Below are positions 25,754 to 34,203 of a stretch of DNA of 64,000 bases, piece after piece. The notes beneath the pieces are model-generated. The model saw only the letters and a list, made by a program, of their open reading frames with translations, did no database searches and had not been told where the DNA came from. A program made the translations under genes and the position numbers. Origin of the DNA: Pseudomaricurvus alkylphenolicus (GTDB lineage: Bacteria; Pseudomonadota; Gammaproteobacteria; Pseudomonadales; Cellvibrionaceae); assembly GCF_011683955.1 (NCBI RefSeq), contig NZ_JAAQPI010000008.1, positions 1 to 64,000 on the forward strand, given 5' to 3'. Numbering within the stretch: position 1 is the stretch's first letter; the number at the start of each line of letters is the position of its first letter.

Positions 25754-26360
25754 ATTTCCGCATACCATTTCTCTGGCCATTACGGGTGCTTCCGGAGCCC
25801 AGTATGGTTTGCGGCTGCTGCAGTGTTTGTTGGCGGCCGATTGCCGAGTCTACCTGATGATTTCCCGGGCGGCTGAGGTAGTGATTGCTACTGAGACTCA
25901 TATGACGCTGCCGGAAGAGTTGGAAGATCAACAGGCCATGCTGGAGGCGACCTACGGTGCACAACCCGGGCAGCTGACCCTGTTGGGGCGGGAGGACTGG
26001 TTTTCCCCGGTGGCCTCGGGCTCCAGTTCACCGGCAAAAATGGTGATCTGCCCGGCAAGCGGTGGGACGCTCTCGGCAATCAGCTGCGGAGCCAGCAATA
26101 ACCTGATCGAACGAGCGGCTGATGTGGCTCTGAAGGAGCGGCGCCCGCTGATCCTGGTACCACGTGAGGCACCCTATTCTGAAATTCATCTGGAGAATAT
26201 GCTCAAATTAACTCGTCTGGGCGCGGTGGTCATCCCGGCCAGTCCCGGCTTTTACCACCAGCCGCGAACCATCGAAGACTTGGTGGATTTCGTGGTGGGC
26301 AGGATTCTGGATCAGTGCCAAATACCCCAGGACATCATGCCCCGCTGGGGAGAAGAATGA
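25746..26360 (+). CDS. ubiX: Flavin prenyltransferase
   Basis: Makes prenylated FMN, the cofactor of UbiD-type decarboxylases in ubiquinone synthesis. It has 204 aa. The N-terminal flavin loop is [15 protein letters not shown]. The region [20 protein letters not shown] and the prenyl-phosphate/FMN site near [20 protein letters not shown] are family hallmarks. It overlaps the end of mpl by 8 nt, so translation is probably coupled. No ubiD is in the window. Confidence 0.93.
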   Translation: MAEFPHTISLAITGASGAQYGLRLLQCLLAADCRVYLMISRAAEVVIATETHMTLPEELEDQQAMLEATYGAQPGQLTLLGREDWFSPVASGSSSPAKMVICPASGGTLSAISCGASNNLIERAADVALKERRPLILVPREAPYSEIHLENMLKLTRLGAVVIPASPGFYHQPRTIEDLVDFVVGRILDQCQIPQDIMPRWGEE

Positions 26361-26394
26361 GCGCGTGACAAAAAGCTGTAAGAGATAGTTGGTT

Positions 26395-27186
26395 ATGTTT
26401 GAAGAGTTAGAACAGCCGTCCCGGGTTGTGCCCCTGGAGGGGGGAGTCAATTTTCGTGATCTTGGCGGCTACAAAACTGAGGATGGCCGGGAAGTTCGCT
26501 GGCGCAAATTGTTCCGCTGTGGTCACTTGGGCGATCTGACATCCCGGGATATTGATGCCTTGGCCCACCTGGATGTTTCCCAAGTGCACGATTTTCGTCG
26601 TCGCGAAGAGCAGGAGCGCACACCCAGCCAGGCGTTGAGGGCAACCGTCTACGCCGACTACGAAATGTTTGTCGGAAGCATGTCCAAATTCTGGGAGTTC
26701 ATCACCACCCACCAGCTGAGTGCCGAAACGGCCCATGACCTGGTGGTGGGCTCTTATCGTGAGTGTATCGACGATGTCGCTCCCCACTATCGTCGGCTGT
26801 TCACCAGCCTGGTGCAAAACCGTGAACGCGCCAGCTTGTTTCACTGCTCTGCCGGCAAGGACCGAACCGGCATCGCAGCAGCCTTGATTCTCTCTGCCCT
26901 TGGTGTTTCTCGCGAAGTGGTTGTCGAAGACTACATGCTGACGCGGGAGCATTTCGACAGCGAACGCTTATTGGGCGTTGTGGAGCAGCATCTGCGCAAC
27001 GCCGAGATCAAACACTGGGAACGCAGCTGGCTCGAACCCTATTGCGGGGTCCACCAAGACAATATTGAGGCGTTTTTTGAAGGCGTTGACAGCCGTTATG
27101 GTTCTGTTGGCGGGTATCTTCGGGACGCCCTGGGATTGAATGGCGCAGATTTGGAAATGTTGCAGAAGTCCTATCTGGCGCAATAA
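26395..27186 (+). CDS. IphP-type tyrosine/lipid phosphatase
   Basis: A cysteine phosphatase of 263 aa. The P-loop LFHCSAGKDRTGIAAALIL holds CX5R plus the Lys-Asp of the HCxAGKDRT type seen in IphP/MptpB-like enzymes, which act on phosphotyrosine, phosphoserine or phosphoinositides. The N-terminus GGVNFRDLGGYKTEDGREV is the matching family motif. I chose the ATG at 26395; a TTG two codons earlier is open. There is no signal peptide. It converges with the FHA gene at a 3-nt gap without a terminator; beyond that gene lies a divergent Ser/Thr kinase, which suggests a phospho-signalling set. Confidence 0.82.
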   Translation: MFEELEQPSRVVPLEGGVNFRDLGGYKTEDGREVRWRKLFRCGHLGDLTSRDIDALAHLDVSQVHDFRRREEQERTPSQALRATVYADYEMFVGSMSKFWEFITTHQLSAETAHDLVVGSYRECIDDVAPHYRRLFTSLVQNRERASLFHCSAGKDRTGIAAALILSALGVSREVVVEDYMLTREHFDSERLLGVVEQHLRNAEIKHWERSWLEPYCGVHQDNIEAFFEGVDSRYGSVGGYLRDALGLNGADLEMLQKSYLAQ

Positions 27187-27189
27187 AAC

Positions 27190-28014
27190 TCAGATAAACA
27201 CGTAAGCCAGAACCCCGACAATGGCAACGCAGAGTGCGAGGCTCAGGGCCAACATCCACTGGGAGCCGCGCGGAGTTTCGGGCTCGATGCGATTGCCCGG
27301 CGAGGTGGGCTTGGTTATCCATTGTTTGGGTTCGTCGCTTACGGTTTTTCTGGCTACGGTGGGAGCTGCAACGGCGCGTCGAATCTGCGTTTTGTTGGCG
27401 TCTTTTTCGGGTCCGATCAGGCGGAAGCTGTAGACATCCAATCGCAGACGATCCCCGGGTCGGGCAATCCCCTCCTCAACGCGCTCTTCATTGATGTAGG
27501 TGCCGTTGGACGAAGCCAGATCGCGCACGTGCAGCATATTGCCCTTAACGGTCAGCTGAGCATGCTGACGCGACATGTGGGTGCCGGGGATAATGATATC
27601 GCATTGGCTGCCGCGGCCGATGATGGCACTGCGCGGCGGAATCTCAAACTCCTGACCGGAAAGCCAGCTGCTGTCAGCCACCAACGACCAGCGCTGGGGA
27701 ATGGCGTTGTCCTCCAGAACTGCCTGGGTCAGGGATTCACGGGGGTCGAGAATTTCCAGCTCCAGAGTGCCCAGGCGTATGGTGTCCCCGGGCAACAGTT
27801 GTTTTTCGGTAATTCTCTGGTCGTTGACATAGCAGCCCTCGCGACTGTTATTGTCCTTTAAAAACAGCTGGTTATTCTTGGTTAACAGGCGGGCGTGGTG
27901 GGCGTCCAGTTGCTCCACTACCAAGTGGTTGTCTTCGGCGCTACCAATGGTATAGCGTTTCTCGATGATCCAGATTGGATTCTGTCGCCGGTCCTTGAAC
28001 TGAATCTTCAGCAT
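27190..28014 (-). CDS. Twin FHA-domain membrane protein
   Basis: A phosphothreonine-reading protein of 274 aa. The first FHA domain (~20-90) has YTIGSAEDNHLVV and DNNSREGCYVN; the second (~125-200) has AIIGRGSQCDIII, MSRQHAQL and SSNGTYIN, the full GR/SxxH/NG pattern. In FHA1 the SxxH is HHARL and the NG is VN, so phosphopeptide binding is more certain for FHA2. A Lys/Arg/Pro-rich linker leads to one C-terminal membrane helix (~252-272), giving a tail-anchored protein with its FHA domains in the cytoplasm. It is divergent from the kinase gene (199-bp gap), and FHA proteins are typical kinase substrates or partners. Confidence 0.85.
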   Translation of the reverse strand: MLKIQFKDRRQNPIWIIEKRYTIGSAEDNHLVVEQLDAHHARLLTKNNQLFLKDNNSREGCYVNDQRITEKQLLPGDTIRLGTLELEILDPRESLTQAVLEDNAIPQRWSLVADSSWLSGQEFEIPPRSAIIGRGSQCDIIIPGTHMSRQHAQLTVKGNMLHVRDLASSNGTYINEERVEEGIARPGDRLRLDVYSFRLIGPEKDANKTQIRRAVAAPTVARKTVSDEPKQWITKPTSPGNRIEPETPRGSQWMLALSLALCVAIVGVLAYVFI

Positions 28015-28145
28015 GTAAGCGTGTGCCTGTCGCTGTCCTGTCGTGATTGAGTGGAATACACTATTTGCGGCAGTATACAGAAAAGCACCGCGAGAGCTCC
28101 AGTGGTGGAGGGGGTTGCCAGGAATGCTACATTAAAGGCAGGATC

Positions 28146-28169
28146 AACACAGGTACTGTGTTGCCAACA
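28146..28169. promoter_or_regulatory. Overlapping palindromes in the FHA/kinase divergent gap
   Basis: A perfect 7-3-7 inverted repeat, AACACAG-gta-CTGTGTT (28146-28162), overlaps a second one, TGTTG-c-CAACA (28159-28169). They lie 45-68 nt before the kinase start, within the 199-bp divergent gap. Such symmetry fits an operator that could serve both genes. No regulator gene is adjacent. Confidence 0.4.
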
Positions 28170-28213
28170 GCGAGCTTAAGGCCAACTTTCGCACTTACGG
28201 AGAACCAAACACC

Positions 28214-30019
28214 TTGCAGATAGCATTACCCGGTTACGAATTCACTCGCAAAATCGGTGAGGGGGGCATGGCCACGGTCTATCAGGGGCAGCAGTTGTCC
28301 CTGCAGCGTCCCGTGGCGATCAAGGTTTTGAACTCACAGATGCAGGATCACACCGAGGTGCGCCAGTCATTTGAGCGTGAAGCGGTGATCATTGCAGGCC
28401 TCTCCCATCCAAACATCATTCCCGTGATCGACCGGGGCCTGAGTGAGCAGGGCACCCCATTTTTTATCATGGAATATGTAGATGGCGTGGATCTGGCGCG
28501 AGTAATGAGAGACGGTCAGTTGGGGCTGACCCGCAAGCTGGAGATCGTCCTGCAAATCGCCCGGGCCCTTGCCTGTGCACACCGCAACGGGGTGGTGCAC
28601 CGCGATATCAAACCCGCCAATGTCATTGTGGACCGGGATTGGCACGTCCGTGTTGTCGACTTCGGTATCGCACTCCTCTATGCAGATGATCCGACCCAGA
28701 CCAAATCGATAATGGGAACTGAGGCCTATATGGCCCCCGAAACCAAGCACTCGGTGACCAGCGCTACGGCCAGCAGCGATATCTATTCCCTCGGCGTTAT
28801 CCTGTTTCAGCTGCTCACAGGGCGATTGCCCAGTGAAGGGGTGTGCGCGCCGTCCAGTATCAACCCGGAAGTGACACCTTCGCTCGACAAGCTCACACTC
28901 AGCTGCCTGGCGCCGCGCCCGCAGCAGCGCCCTCAACGGGCCGAAGAGGTCTGCGACAGTCTGTTGGAGCTTTTGCACGGAGCTCATCTCGACAGTCACC
29001 AGGCCGCCCGCGCCCAGGCTGCCCTGGGTAAAAAGCACTTTGAGCTGCTCGATATCTGGCGTGAAACGGCGCACGAGGCGATTTATCTGTTTAGTGAGCA
29101 GAAAAGCCGACGGCGCTATGTGGTGAAGAAAGCCACCCGCGAACATGGTGGCTACACCATGGGGCGGCGCCTGGCGGGACTTCAGCATCCCAACCTTATC
29201 AAATTGCACGGGGTGTCCAAGAGCGAGAACGCCTTTATTACGGTGATGGATCACGCCGCCGGGGGTAATCTGCAGGAGCGGCTGAGTCGCGTTTACACGC
29301 TTGATGAGATGCTGCCCCTGGCACGCCAGATTGGCTTGGGGTTGGCGTTTGCTCACCGTAACAACGTGGTGCATGGCAACCTGAGGCCCTGCAATGTGCT
29401 GTTCGATCAGAGCGATATCATCAAGCTGAGTGACTTTGGCTGGCCCTCTCACCGAGCACAGTCAGCCCAGGTCCAGGCCTTGAACGAGCGCTCTGGGTGG
29501 TATCCGTTGCCGCAGGAGCCGCCTTCGGTGCGAAGCGATATCTACGCCTGCGGTGTTATTTTCTATCGGTTGCTTGTGGGCGGCTTGCCTCGCTACCACG
29601 AGGGTAAGCTGGCGGTTGGTCGGGCCTTTAAACGACTGCCGGTGGGCATGCGCAGGTTGCTGCAGGCGATGCTGTCCCAGAATCCCCAGAGCCGCCCTGG
29701 TTCCATGGAGGAGGTGCTGCAAAGCCTTGAGGGCTTTAATGACGCTATGCCTACTCAGGTCTGGCAGCCACAGGCAACCGAGGCCACGGAGCAGCCGGCC
29801 GGGCAAGATGAGCCCAATAAGCGTAAAAAGCAGCTGCTGTTACTGCTGCTACTGGTGATTTTGCTGTTGGTGTTAATGAACGCAGGTGTGGTGGCGCTGT
29901 TTGAGGGAGGACGGGGGGCCTTGTCTTTTCTGCTGGCCGGACCCATTAAATACCCTCCGGATACTGGTAGAAAGCGAGCTAAACCAGTACCCCAGTGGTT
30001 TGACGCCTGGAAAACCTGA
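28214..30019 (+). CDS. Membrane Ser/Thr kinase with a tandem pseudokinase domain
   Basis: A Hanks-type kinase, 601 aa. Kinase 1 (~8-255) is complete: glycine loop GEGGMA (15-20), VAIK Lys37, HRDIKPAN (Asp131), DFG (149-151) and MAPE. A second kinase-like domain (~275-510) lacks the glycine loop and has VVHGNLRPCNV in place of HRD (Asn389 for the catalytic Asp), while keeping YVVKK and a DFG, so it is probably a pseudokinase. A single membrane helix (~539-560) and a ~40-residue periplasmic tail follow. The TTG start has GGAG ahead. It is divergent from the FHA gene; the RND gene follows 131 bp later. No PASTA repeats. Confidence 0.88.
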   Translation: MQIALPGYEFTRKIGEGGMATVYQGQQLSLQRPVAIKVLNSQMQDHTEVRQSFEREAVIIAGLSHPNIIPVIDRGLSEQGTPFFIMEYVDGVDLARVMRDGQLGLTRKLEIVLQIARALACAHRNGVVHRDIKPANVIVDRDWHVRVVDFGIALLYADDPTQTKSIMGTEAYMAPETKHSVTSATASSDIYSLGVILFQLLTGRLPSEGVCAPSSINPEVTPSLDKLTLSCLAPRPQQRPQRAEEVCDSLLELLHGAHLDSHQAARAQAALGKKHFELLDIWRETAHEAIYLFSEQKSRRRYVVKKATREHGGYTMGRRLAGLQHPNLIKLHGVSKSENAFITVMDHAAGGNLQERLSRVYTLDEMLPLARQIGLGLAFAHRNNVVHGNLRPCNVLFDQSDIIKLSDFGWPSHRAQSAQVQALNERSGWYPLPQEPPSVRSDIYACGVIFYRLLVGGLPRYHEGKLAVGRAFKRLPVGMRRLLQAMLSQNPQSRPGSMEEVLQSLEGFNDAMPTQVWQPQATEATEQPAGQDEPNKRKKQLLLLLLLVILLLVLMNAGVVALFEGGRGALSFLLAGPIKYPPDTGRKRAKPVPQWFDAWKT

Positions 30020-30150
30020 GGAGATGTCCGAAAAGATGTCTGTATTCGCCAGTTTCTATTCTTGCCACTTTTCACCATAATAGCCGCACTTGCGCCGTGT
30101 GGCCGGGAGGGCCGCCATTTTGTGTGCACAGGTCTGTTCAAGGCGAGGAT

Positions 30151-32748
30151 ATGTTCGAAACACTGGTTACACTCTACCGAGCTCTGGTCATAGAGCGCCC
30201 TAAACTTGCTCTGTTTGCAGTTCTGGTATTGGCTGTCTTTATGGCAATGGGATTGCCAAACTTTAAGCTGGATGCCTCCTCCGATTCCCTCACTCTTGAA
30301 CATGACACTGATCTTGATTATTTCAGGGAGGTCAGCCAGCGCTACCAAAGCGGCGATTTTCTGATCGTTACCTTTCGGCCTCACGACGACCTGTTCTCGG
30401 ATGCCTCACTGCAATTAATGCAGCAGTTGCGGGCCGAACTGGTGAAGGTGCCGGGAGTGGTCAGTACCCTCTCGATGCTGGATGCCCCCCTGTTGTATAG
30501 CCCCAAGCTGTCACTTAGCGATATCACCGCTCCGCGCACGCTGCTGACTCCGGGTGTAGATCGCGACGCGGCCAAACAGGAATTCTGGAACAGTCCCATT
30601 TACCAGGAAATGTTGCTGGGACCGGATGGTCAGACCACTGCCATGATGTTGAACCTGGAGGTGGATGAGCATTATCTGAAACTCGTGCGCCAGCGCGATG
30701 CGCTGCGTCTGAAACGAACCCAGGTTGGTCTGAGCGAAGCGGAAAACGCGGAGTTGGAACGGGTCAGTCAGGAGTTCCTGGATTATCGCACCATGACGGA
30801 GGCGCGCGGTCACCAGCGGGTGCAGCAAGTCAGGGAGATCGTCGAAAAATACCGTGACAGGGCCCAGTTGTTTGTTGGCGGCGCCACCATGATTACCGCG
30901 GATATGATCGACTTTATTCGCAGCGATCTGCGCGTATTTGGCATAGGCGTACTTGTTTTCATGATCGTTATCATGGCCGTCATTTTCCGCCAGCTGCGAT
31001 TCGTCGTGTTGCCGATCATGACCTGTTTGACCGCGGTACTGTTGATGCTGGGTTTTCTCAGTTGGATCGATTGGCGCCTGACGGTGATTTCATCGAATTT
31101 TGTAGCCTTGCTGTTGATTATTTCCCTCGCAATCACTATCCATCTGGTGGTCAGGTATCGGGAATTCCATGCGGCCACACCAGAGGCTCCTCAGGCAGAG
31201 CTGGTGATGAGCACCGTCGCTTATATGGCGCGGCCGTGTCTCTATACGACCCTGACCAGTATGGTGGCCTTTGTTTCGCTGGTGGTGAGCGACATTCGCC
31301 CGGTGATCGATTTTGGCTGGATGATGACCATTGGCCTGGGGGTGGCTCTGTGCCTGGCATTTATCGTAATTCCGGCTGGATTGATGGTGTTGCCTAAAGG
31401 GCAACCCAGGGACAAGGGGGACAATTCCGCCGCCTTCACCACCGTGTTTTCCCGTTTTACTGAACACAATCGTGCCCTGGTCTTGTGGCTGAGCATTGCG
31501 CTCGCACTGCTCAGCGCCTATGGGATACGGCAATTGGAAGTGGAAAACCGGTTTATTGACTACTTCCATGACAGTACCGAAATCTATCGAGGTATGTCGG
31601 TGATCGATAAAAACCTCGGTGGCACCATCACGCTCGATATCATCTTGGATGTGGATCCGGAAGAGCTGCAAATGGAAACCGGCGTTGCCAGTGAAGATGA
31701 TCCCTTTGCCGAGGCCGATCCGTTTGATGAGCCGGACCCCTTCGCCGAACCTGATCCCTTTGCCGAGGAAGACCCCTTTGGAGAGGCCGATCCGTTCTCA
31801 GAACAAAATCCGCAGTCGGGCAGCTACTGGTTTACTGTTGGTGGTATAGAAGACATTAAAGGCCTGCACGATTACCTGGATTCCCTGCCCGAAATCGGCA
31901 AAGTGCAGTCTTTGGCCACGGCTTATCAAGTGGCCAGCGATCTGAATAATGCGCCGTTGAACGACTTTGAGCTGGCCCTGGTTAAAAAGGCTCTGCCGCC
32001 TGAAATCAACAGCGTGCTGGTGGACCCCTACTTATCAGAGCCAGACAACCAGACTCGGATCACCCTGCGTGCCATGGAGACTGACCCCAATCTGCGACGT
32101 GGGGAACTGCTCGAAAAAATTCATCGCTACGCGGTAGAGGAACTGGGATTCAAGCAAGAGCAAGTGCATTTCTCCGGCCTGCTGTTGCTCTATAACAATA
32201 TGCTGCAGAGCCTCTACACTTCCCAGATTGTTACACTGGGTGCGGTATTTGTCGGCATCATGTTGATGTTTATGGTGCTGTTCCGCTCCTTGCCCTTGGC
32301 ATTGATCGCCATTATTCCCAATCTGCTGGCGGCGGCTGTGGTGTTGGGCGGAATGGGTATTGCCGGTGTGCCTCTGGATATGATGACGATCACCATCGCG
32401 GCCATCACTGTGGGCATCGGGGTGGATAACGCCATTCACTACCTGACACGTTTCCGACGGGAGTTCGCGGTTGATGGTGATTATGTGGCGGCCATGCATC
32501 GCTCCCACGGCTCCATCGGCCGGGCTATGTTCTATACCTCCGTGATTATTATTATGGGCTTTTCGATTTTGTCCCTGTCGAAATTTATACCCACCATTTA
32601 CTTCGGATTGCTCACTGGCGCGGCCATGTTGGCGGCGATTCTGGCGGCGCTGACGTTATTGCCCCGACTGATTCTGCTGGTGCAGCCATTGGGAAAGCCG
32701 CAAGTGATCAGTGACCGTCTGCAGGCTCAGGCGGACGCCAGCGCGTGA
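30151..32748 (+). CDS. RND/MMPL-family transporter with an acidic repeat insert
   Basis: An inner-membrane exporter of 865 aa with two halves of the SSD/MMPL plan: a helix at ~13-32, a large periplasmic loop, five helices near 260-430, a second periplasmic loop, then five helices near 680-850. Helix 4-type sequences are GIGVDNAIHYLTRFRRE in the second half and SLAITIHLVVRYREF in the first. Relatives export hydrophobic molecules such as hopanoids or lipids. The second loop carries six in-register DPFxEx hexapeptides (31699-31806). The ATG at 30151 has AAGGCGAGG ahead. It lacks a membrane-fusion partner in the window. The substrate is unknown. Confidence 0.82.
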   Translation: MFETLVTLYRALVIERPKLALFAVLVLAVFMAMGLPNFKLDASSDSLTLEHDTDLDYFREVSQRYQSGDFLIVTFRPHDDLFSDASLQLMQQLRAELVKVPGVVSTLSMLDAPLLYSPKLSLSDITAPRTLLTPGVDRDAAKQEFWNSPIYQEMLLGPDGQTTAMMLNLEVDEHYLKLVRQRDALRLKRTQVGLSEAENAELERVSQEFLDYRTMTEARGHQRVQQVREIVEKYRDRAQLFVGGATMITADMIDFIRSDLRVFGIGVLVFMIVIMAVIFRQLRFVVLPIMTCLTAVLLMLGFLSWIDWRLTVISSNFVALLLIISLAITIHLVVRYREFHAATPEAPQAELVMSTVAYMARPCLYTTLTSMVAFVSLVVSDIRPVIDFGWMMTIGLGVALCLAFIVIPAGLMVLPKGQPRDKGDNSAAFTTVFSRFTEHNRALVLWLSIALALLSAYGIRQLEVENRFIDYFHDSTEIYRGMSVIDKNLGGTITLDIILDVDPEELQMETGVASEDDPFAEADPFDEPDPFAEPDPFAEEDPFGEADPFSEQNPQSGSYWFTVGGIEDIKGLHDYLDSLPEIGKVQSLATAYQVASDLNNAPLNDFELALVKKALPPEINSVLVDPYLSEPDNQTRITLRAMETDPNLRRGELLEKIHRYAVEELGFKQEQVHFSGLLLLYNNMLQSLYTSQIVTLGAVFVGIMLMFMVLFRSLPLALIAIIPNLLAAAVVLGGMGIAGVPLDMMTITIAAITVGIGVDNAIHYLTRFRREFAVDGDYVAAMHRSHGSIGRAMFYTSVIIIMGFSILSLSKFIPTIYFGLLTGAAMLAAILAALTLLPRLILLVQPLGKPQVISDRLQAQADASA
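31699..31806 (+). repeat. Six 18-bp repeats coding (DPFxEx)6
   Basis: Six consecutive 18-nt units encode DPFAEA, DPFDEP, DPFAEP, DPFAEE, DPFGEA and DPFSEQ. There are no gaps. The nucleotide units differ mainly at third positions, so the peptide rather than the DNA has been held constant. The segment falls in the second periplasmic loop of the RND transporter. Confidence 0.92.
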
Positions 32749-32769
32749 TCACCTATTGTTCGGTGGGGG

Positions 32770-34203
32770 TCAGTGGTTGAGGGGGAGGCGGACGCTGAAC
32801 TCCGCGCCTCCCAGCTGTTCGCTGGCATCGACGGATAAGCTGCCACCGTAGGCGCTGACGATATCGGTGCTGACGGCCAGTCCAATACCCTGGCCCGGCC
32901 TGGCGGTATCCGCTCGGGCGCCACGCTGGAGAATTGTCTGGCGCTGCGGGGGCGCCACGCCCTCGCCGTCATCGCTTACCTGCAAGCATAGCTGACGATC
33001 TTCCAATGCAGCACTCACGCCTATCTGTTTGCGACCATACTTACAGGCATTTTCAATCAGATTGCCAAGCAGCTCGAACAGATCCTGTGAGGCGATGGGG
33101 AAGCTGAGGTGCTGGGGGATTTGAATATCAAATTGCAGGCCTTTATCCCGGTAAACCTTATCCATAGCGTTGCACAACCGCTCGACAACGGGGCGCAGGG
33201 GCAGCGCCTTGTGCATCTGCGGATCGGACTGTAACACGGCGCGCTGCAGTTGGTGACGAATAATACTCTCCATACGCTGCAACTGCTCGTCAATCACTCC
33301 GTCATTGCTGGGCTGGGTCATCTCGCCGCGAACAATCGCCAGGGGTGTTTTGAGGCTGTGGGCCAAATCGCTGAGTGTATTGCGATAGCGTTCACGCTGT
33401 TGTTGCTCATTGTGCAGCACCTGATTCAGACTGTCGGTAACCGGTTCAATTTCCAACGGGTATTGTCCCTGTAGTTGCCGCACCGGCTGCTGTGGCAATT
33501 TTCTCAAATCTCTCACCAGGCGTTTGAGGGGCTGTAAACCCCAGCGCATGATTAAAACCTGCACCACCAACAGGCCCATGGCGAGAATGCTGAGGCCATA
33601 CCAAAGCTGTTGTCGGTAACTCTTAAGCTGGGCGAGAAAGGCGTCCCGGCGGTGATGAATCAGAAAACGCAGGGGCAGGTGTTCATCGTCAGCGGTTTCC
33701 CAGGTCAGGTCAAAGCTCAACTCGAAAAAATCACCCCGCTGCCGGAAGCCTTCCTCAAATGCTTCAGCGGACAGAACGTTAAACGGTGAGGATTGGGTGG
33801 GAAGCGGGGTGGACAAAAGCGCCGCCGACGGCGACTGCCAAATCAACCGGCTCCCGCTGCCGGTACTTTCCTGATCACTGGATCGAAACAACAGGATACT
33901 CGCATACAGCCCAGAGTCTGCCAGCGAGTAGCGGGGCTCGGGCAGTTGCTCGGGCATCCATAAGGGCTGTTGGGGCTCCTGCTCCTGCAATTCCGCCGCA
34001 CCCAAAAGGATATAAAACTGGCTCTGCAATTGCTGTTGCTCGGCGGCCAGCAAATTGTCTTTGAAGGCCGCTTCCAGCAAGTAGCCACTGGCTCCGATAA
34101 ACAGCGGCAGACACAACAGACTGGCGGCAATAAAACGACCGTGCAGAGATTTCAGGGCACGCAGGCTGCCACTGAAGGATTGCGGTTCAGGGGCGGTGCT
34201 CAA
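32770..34203 (-). CDS. PhoQ-like sensor histidine kinase
   Basis: A membrane sensor of 477 aa. Order: a first helix near 20-40, a periplasmic domain of ~165 residues, a second helix (~207-227), HAMP, the dimerisation domain with LSDLAHSLKTPLAIVRG (phosphoacceptor His) and a HATPase with LLGNLIENACKYGRKQIGV and VSDDGEGV. The HSLKTPLA form is that of PhoQ. No sizeable acidic cluster like the Mg2+ patch of E. coli PhoQ is obvious, so the signal may differ. I suggest the TTG at 34203, overlapping the end of the response regulator by 17 nt; earlier in-frame starts lie inside that gene. Start uncertain. Confidence 0.82.
   Translation of the reverse strand: MSTAPEPQSFSGSLRALKSLHGRFIAASLLCLPLFIGASGYLLEAAFKDNLLAAEQQQLQSQFYILLGAAELQEQEPQQPLWMPEQLPEPRYSLADSGLYASILLFRSSDQESTGSGSRLIWQSPSAALLSTPLPTQSSPFNVLSAEAFEEGFRQRGDFFELSFDLTWETADDEHLPLRFLIHHRRDAFLAQLKSYRQQLWYGLSILAMGLLVVQVLIMRWGLQPLKRLVRDLRKLPQQPVRQLQGQYPLEIEPVTDSLNQVLHNEQQQRERYRNTLSDLAHSLKTPLAIVRGEMTQPSNDGVIDEQLQRMESIIRHQLQRAVLQSDPQMHKALPLRPVVERLCNAMDKVYRDKGLQFDIQIPQHLSFPIASQDLFELLGNLIENACKYGRKQIGVSAALEDRQLCLQVSDDGEGVAPPQRQTILQRGARADTARPGQGIGLAVSTDIVSAYGGSLSVDASEQLGGAEFSVRLPLNH

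Noticed and set aside
28146-28162. LexA box between FHA and kinase genes
   Set aside because: The symmetry is AACACAG-3-CTGTGTT, not CTGT-N8-ACAG; the half-sites face the wrong way.
28367-29452. 361-codon antisense frame in the kinase gene
   Set aside because: It mirrors an obvious kinase and has no ribosome site or recognisable domain.
31699-31806. DPF repeats as eukaryotic adaptor-binding (endocytic) mimicry
   Set aside because: DPF motifs do bind AP2 in animals, but here they are in a periplasmic loop of an inner-membrane pump, so contact with host proteins is implausible.
26395-32748. Type VI secretion or cell-division kinase locus
   Set aside because: No tss, ftsZ, PASTA or penicillin-binding gene accompanies the kinase and FHA genes.
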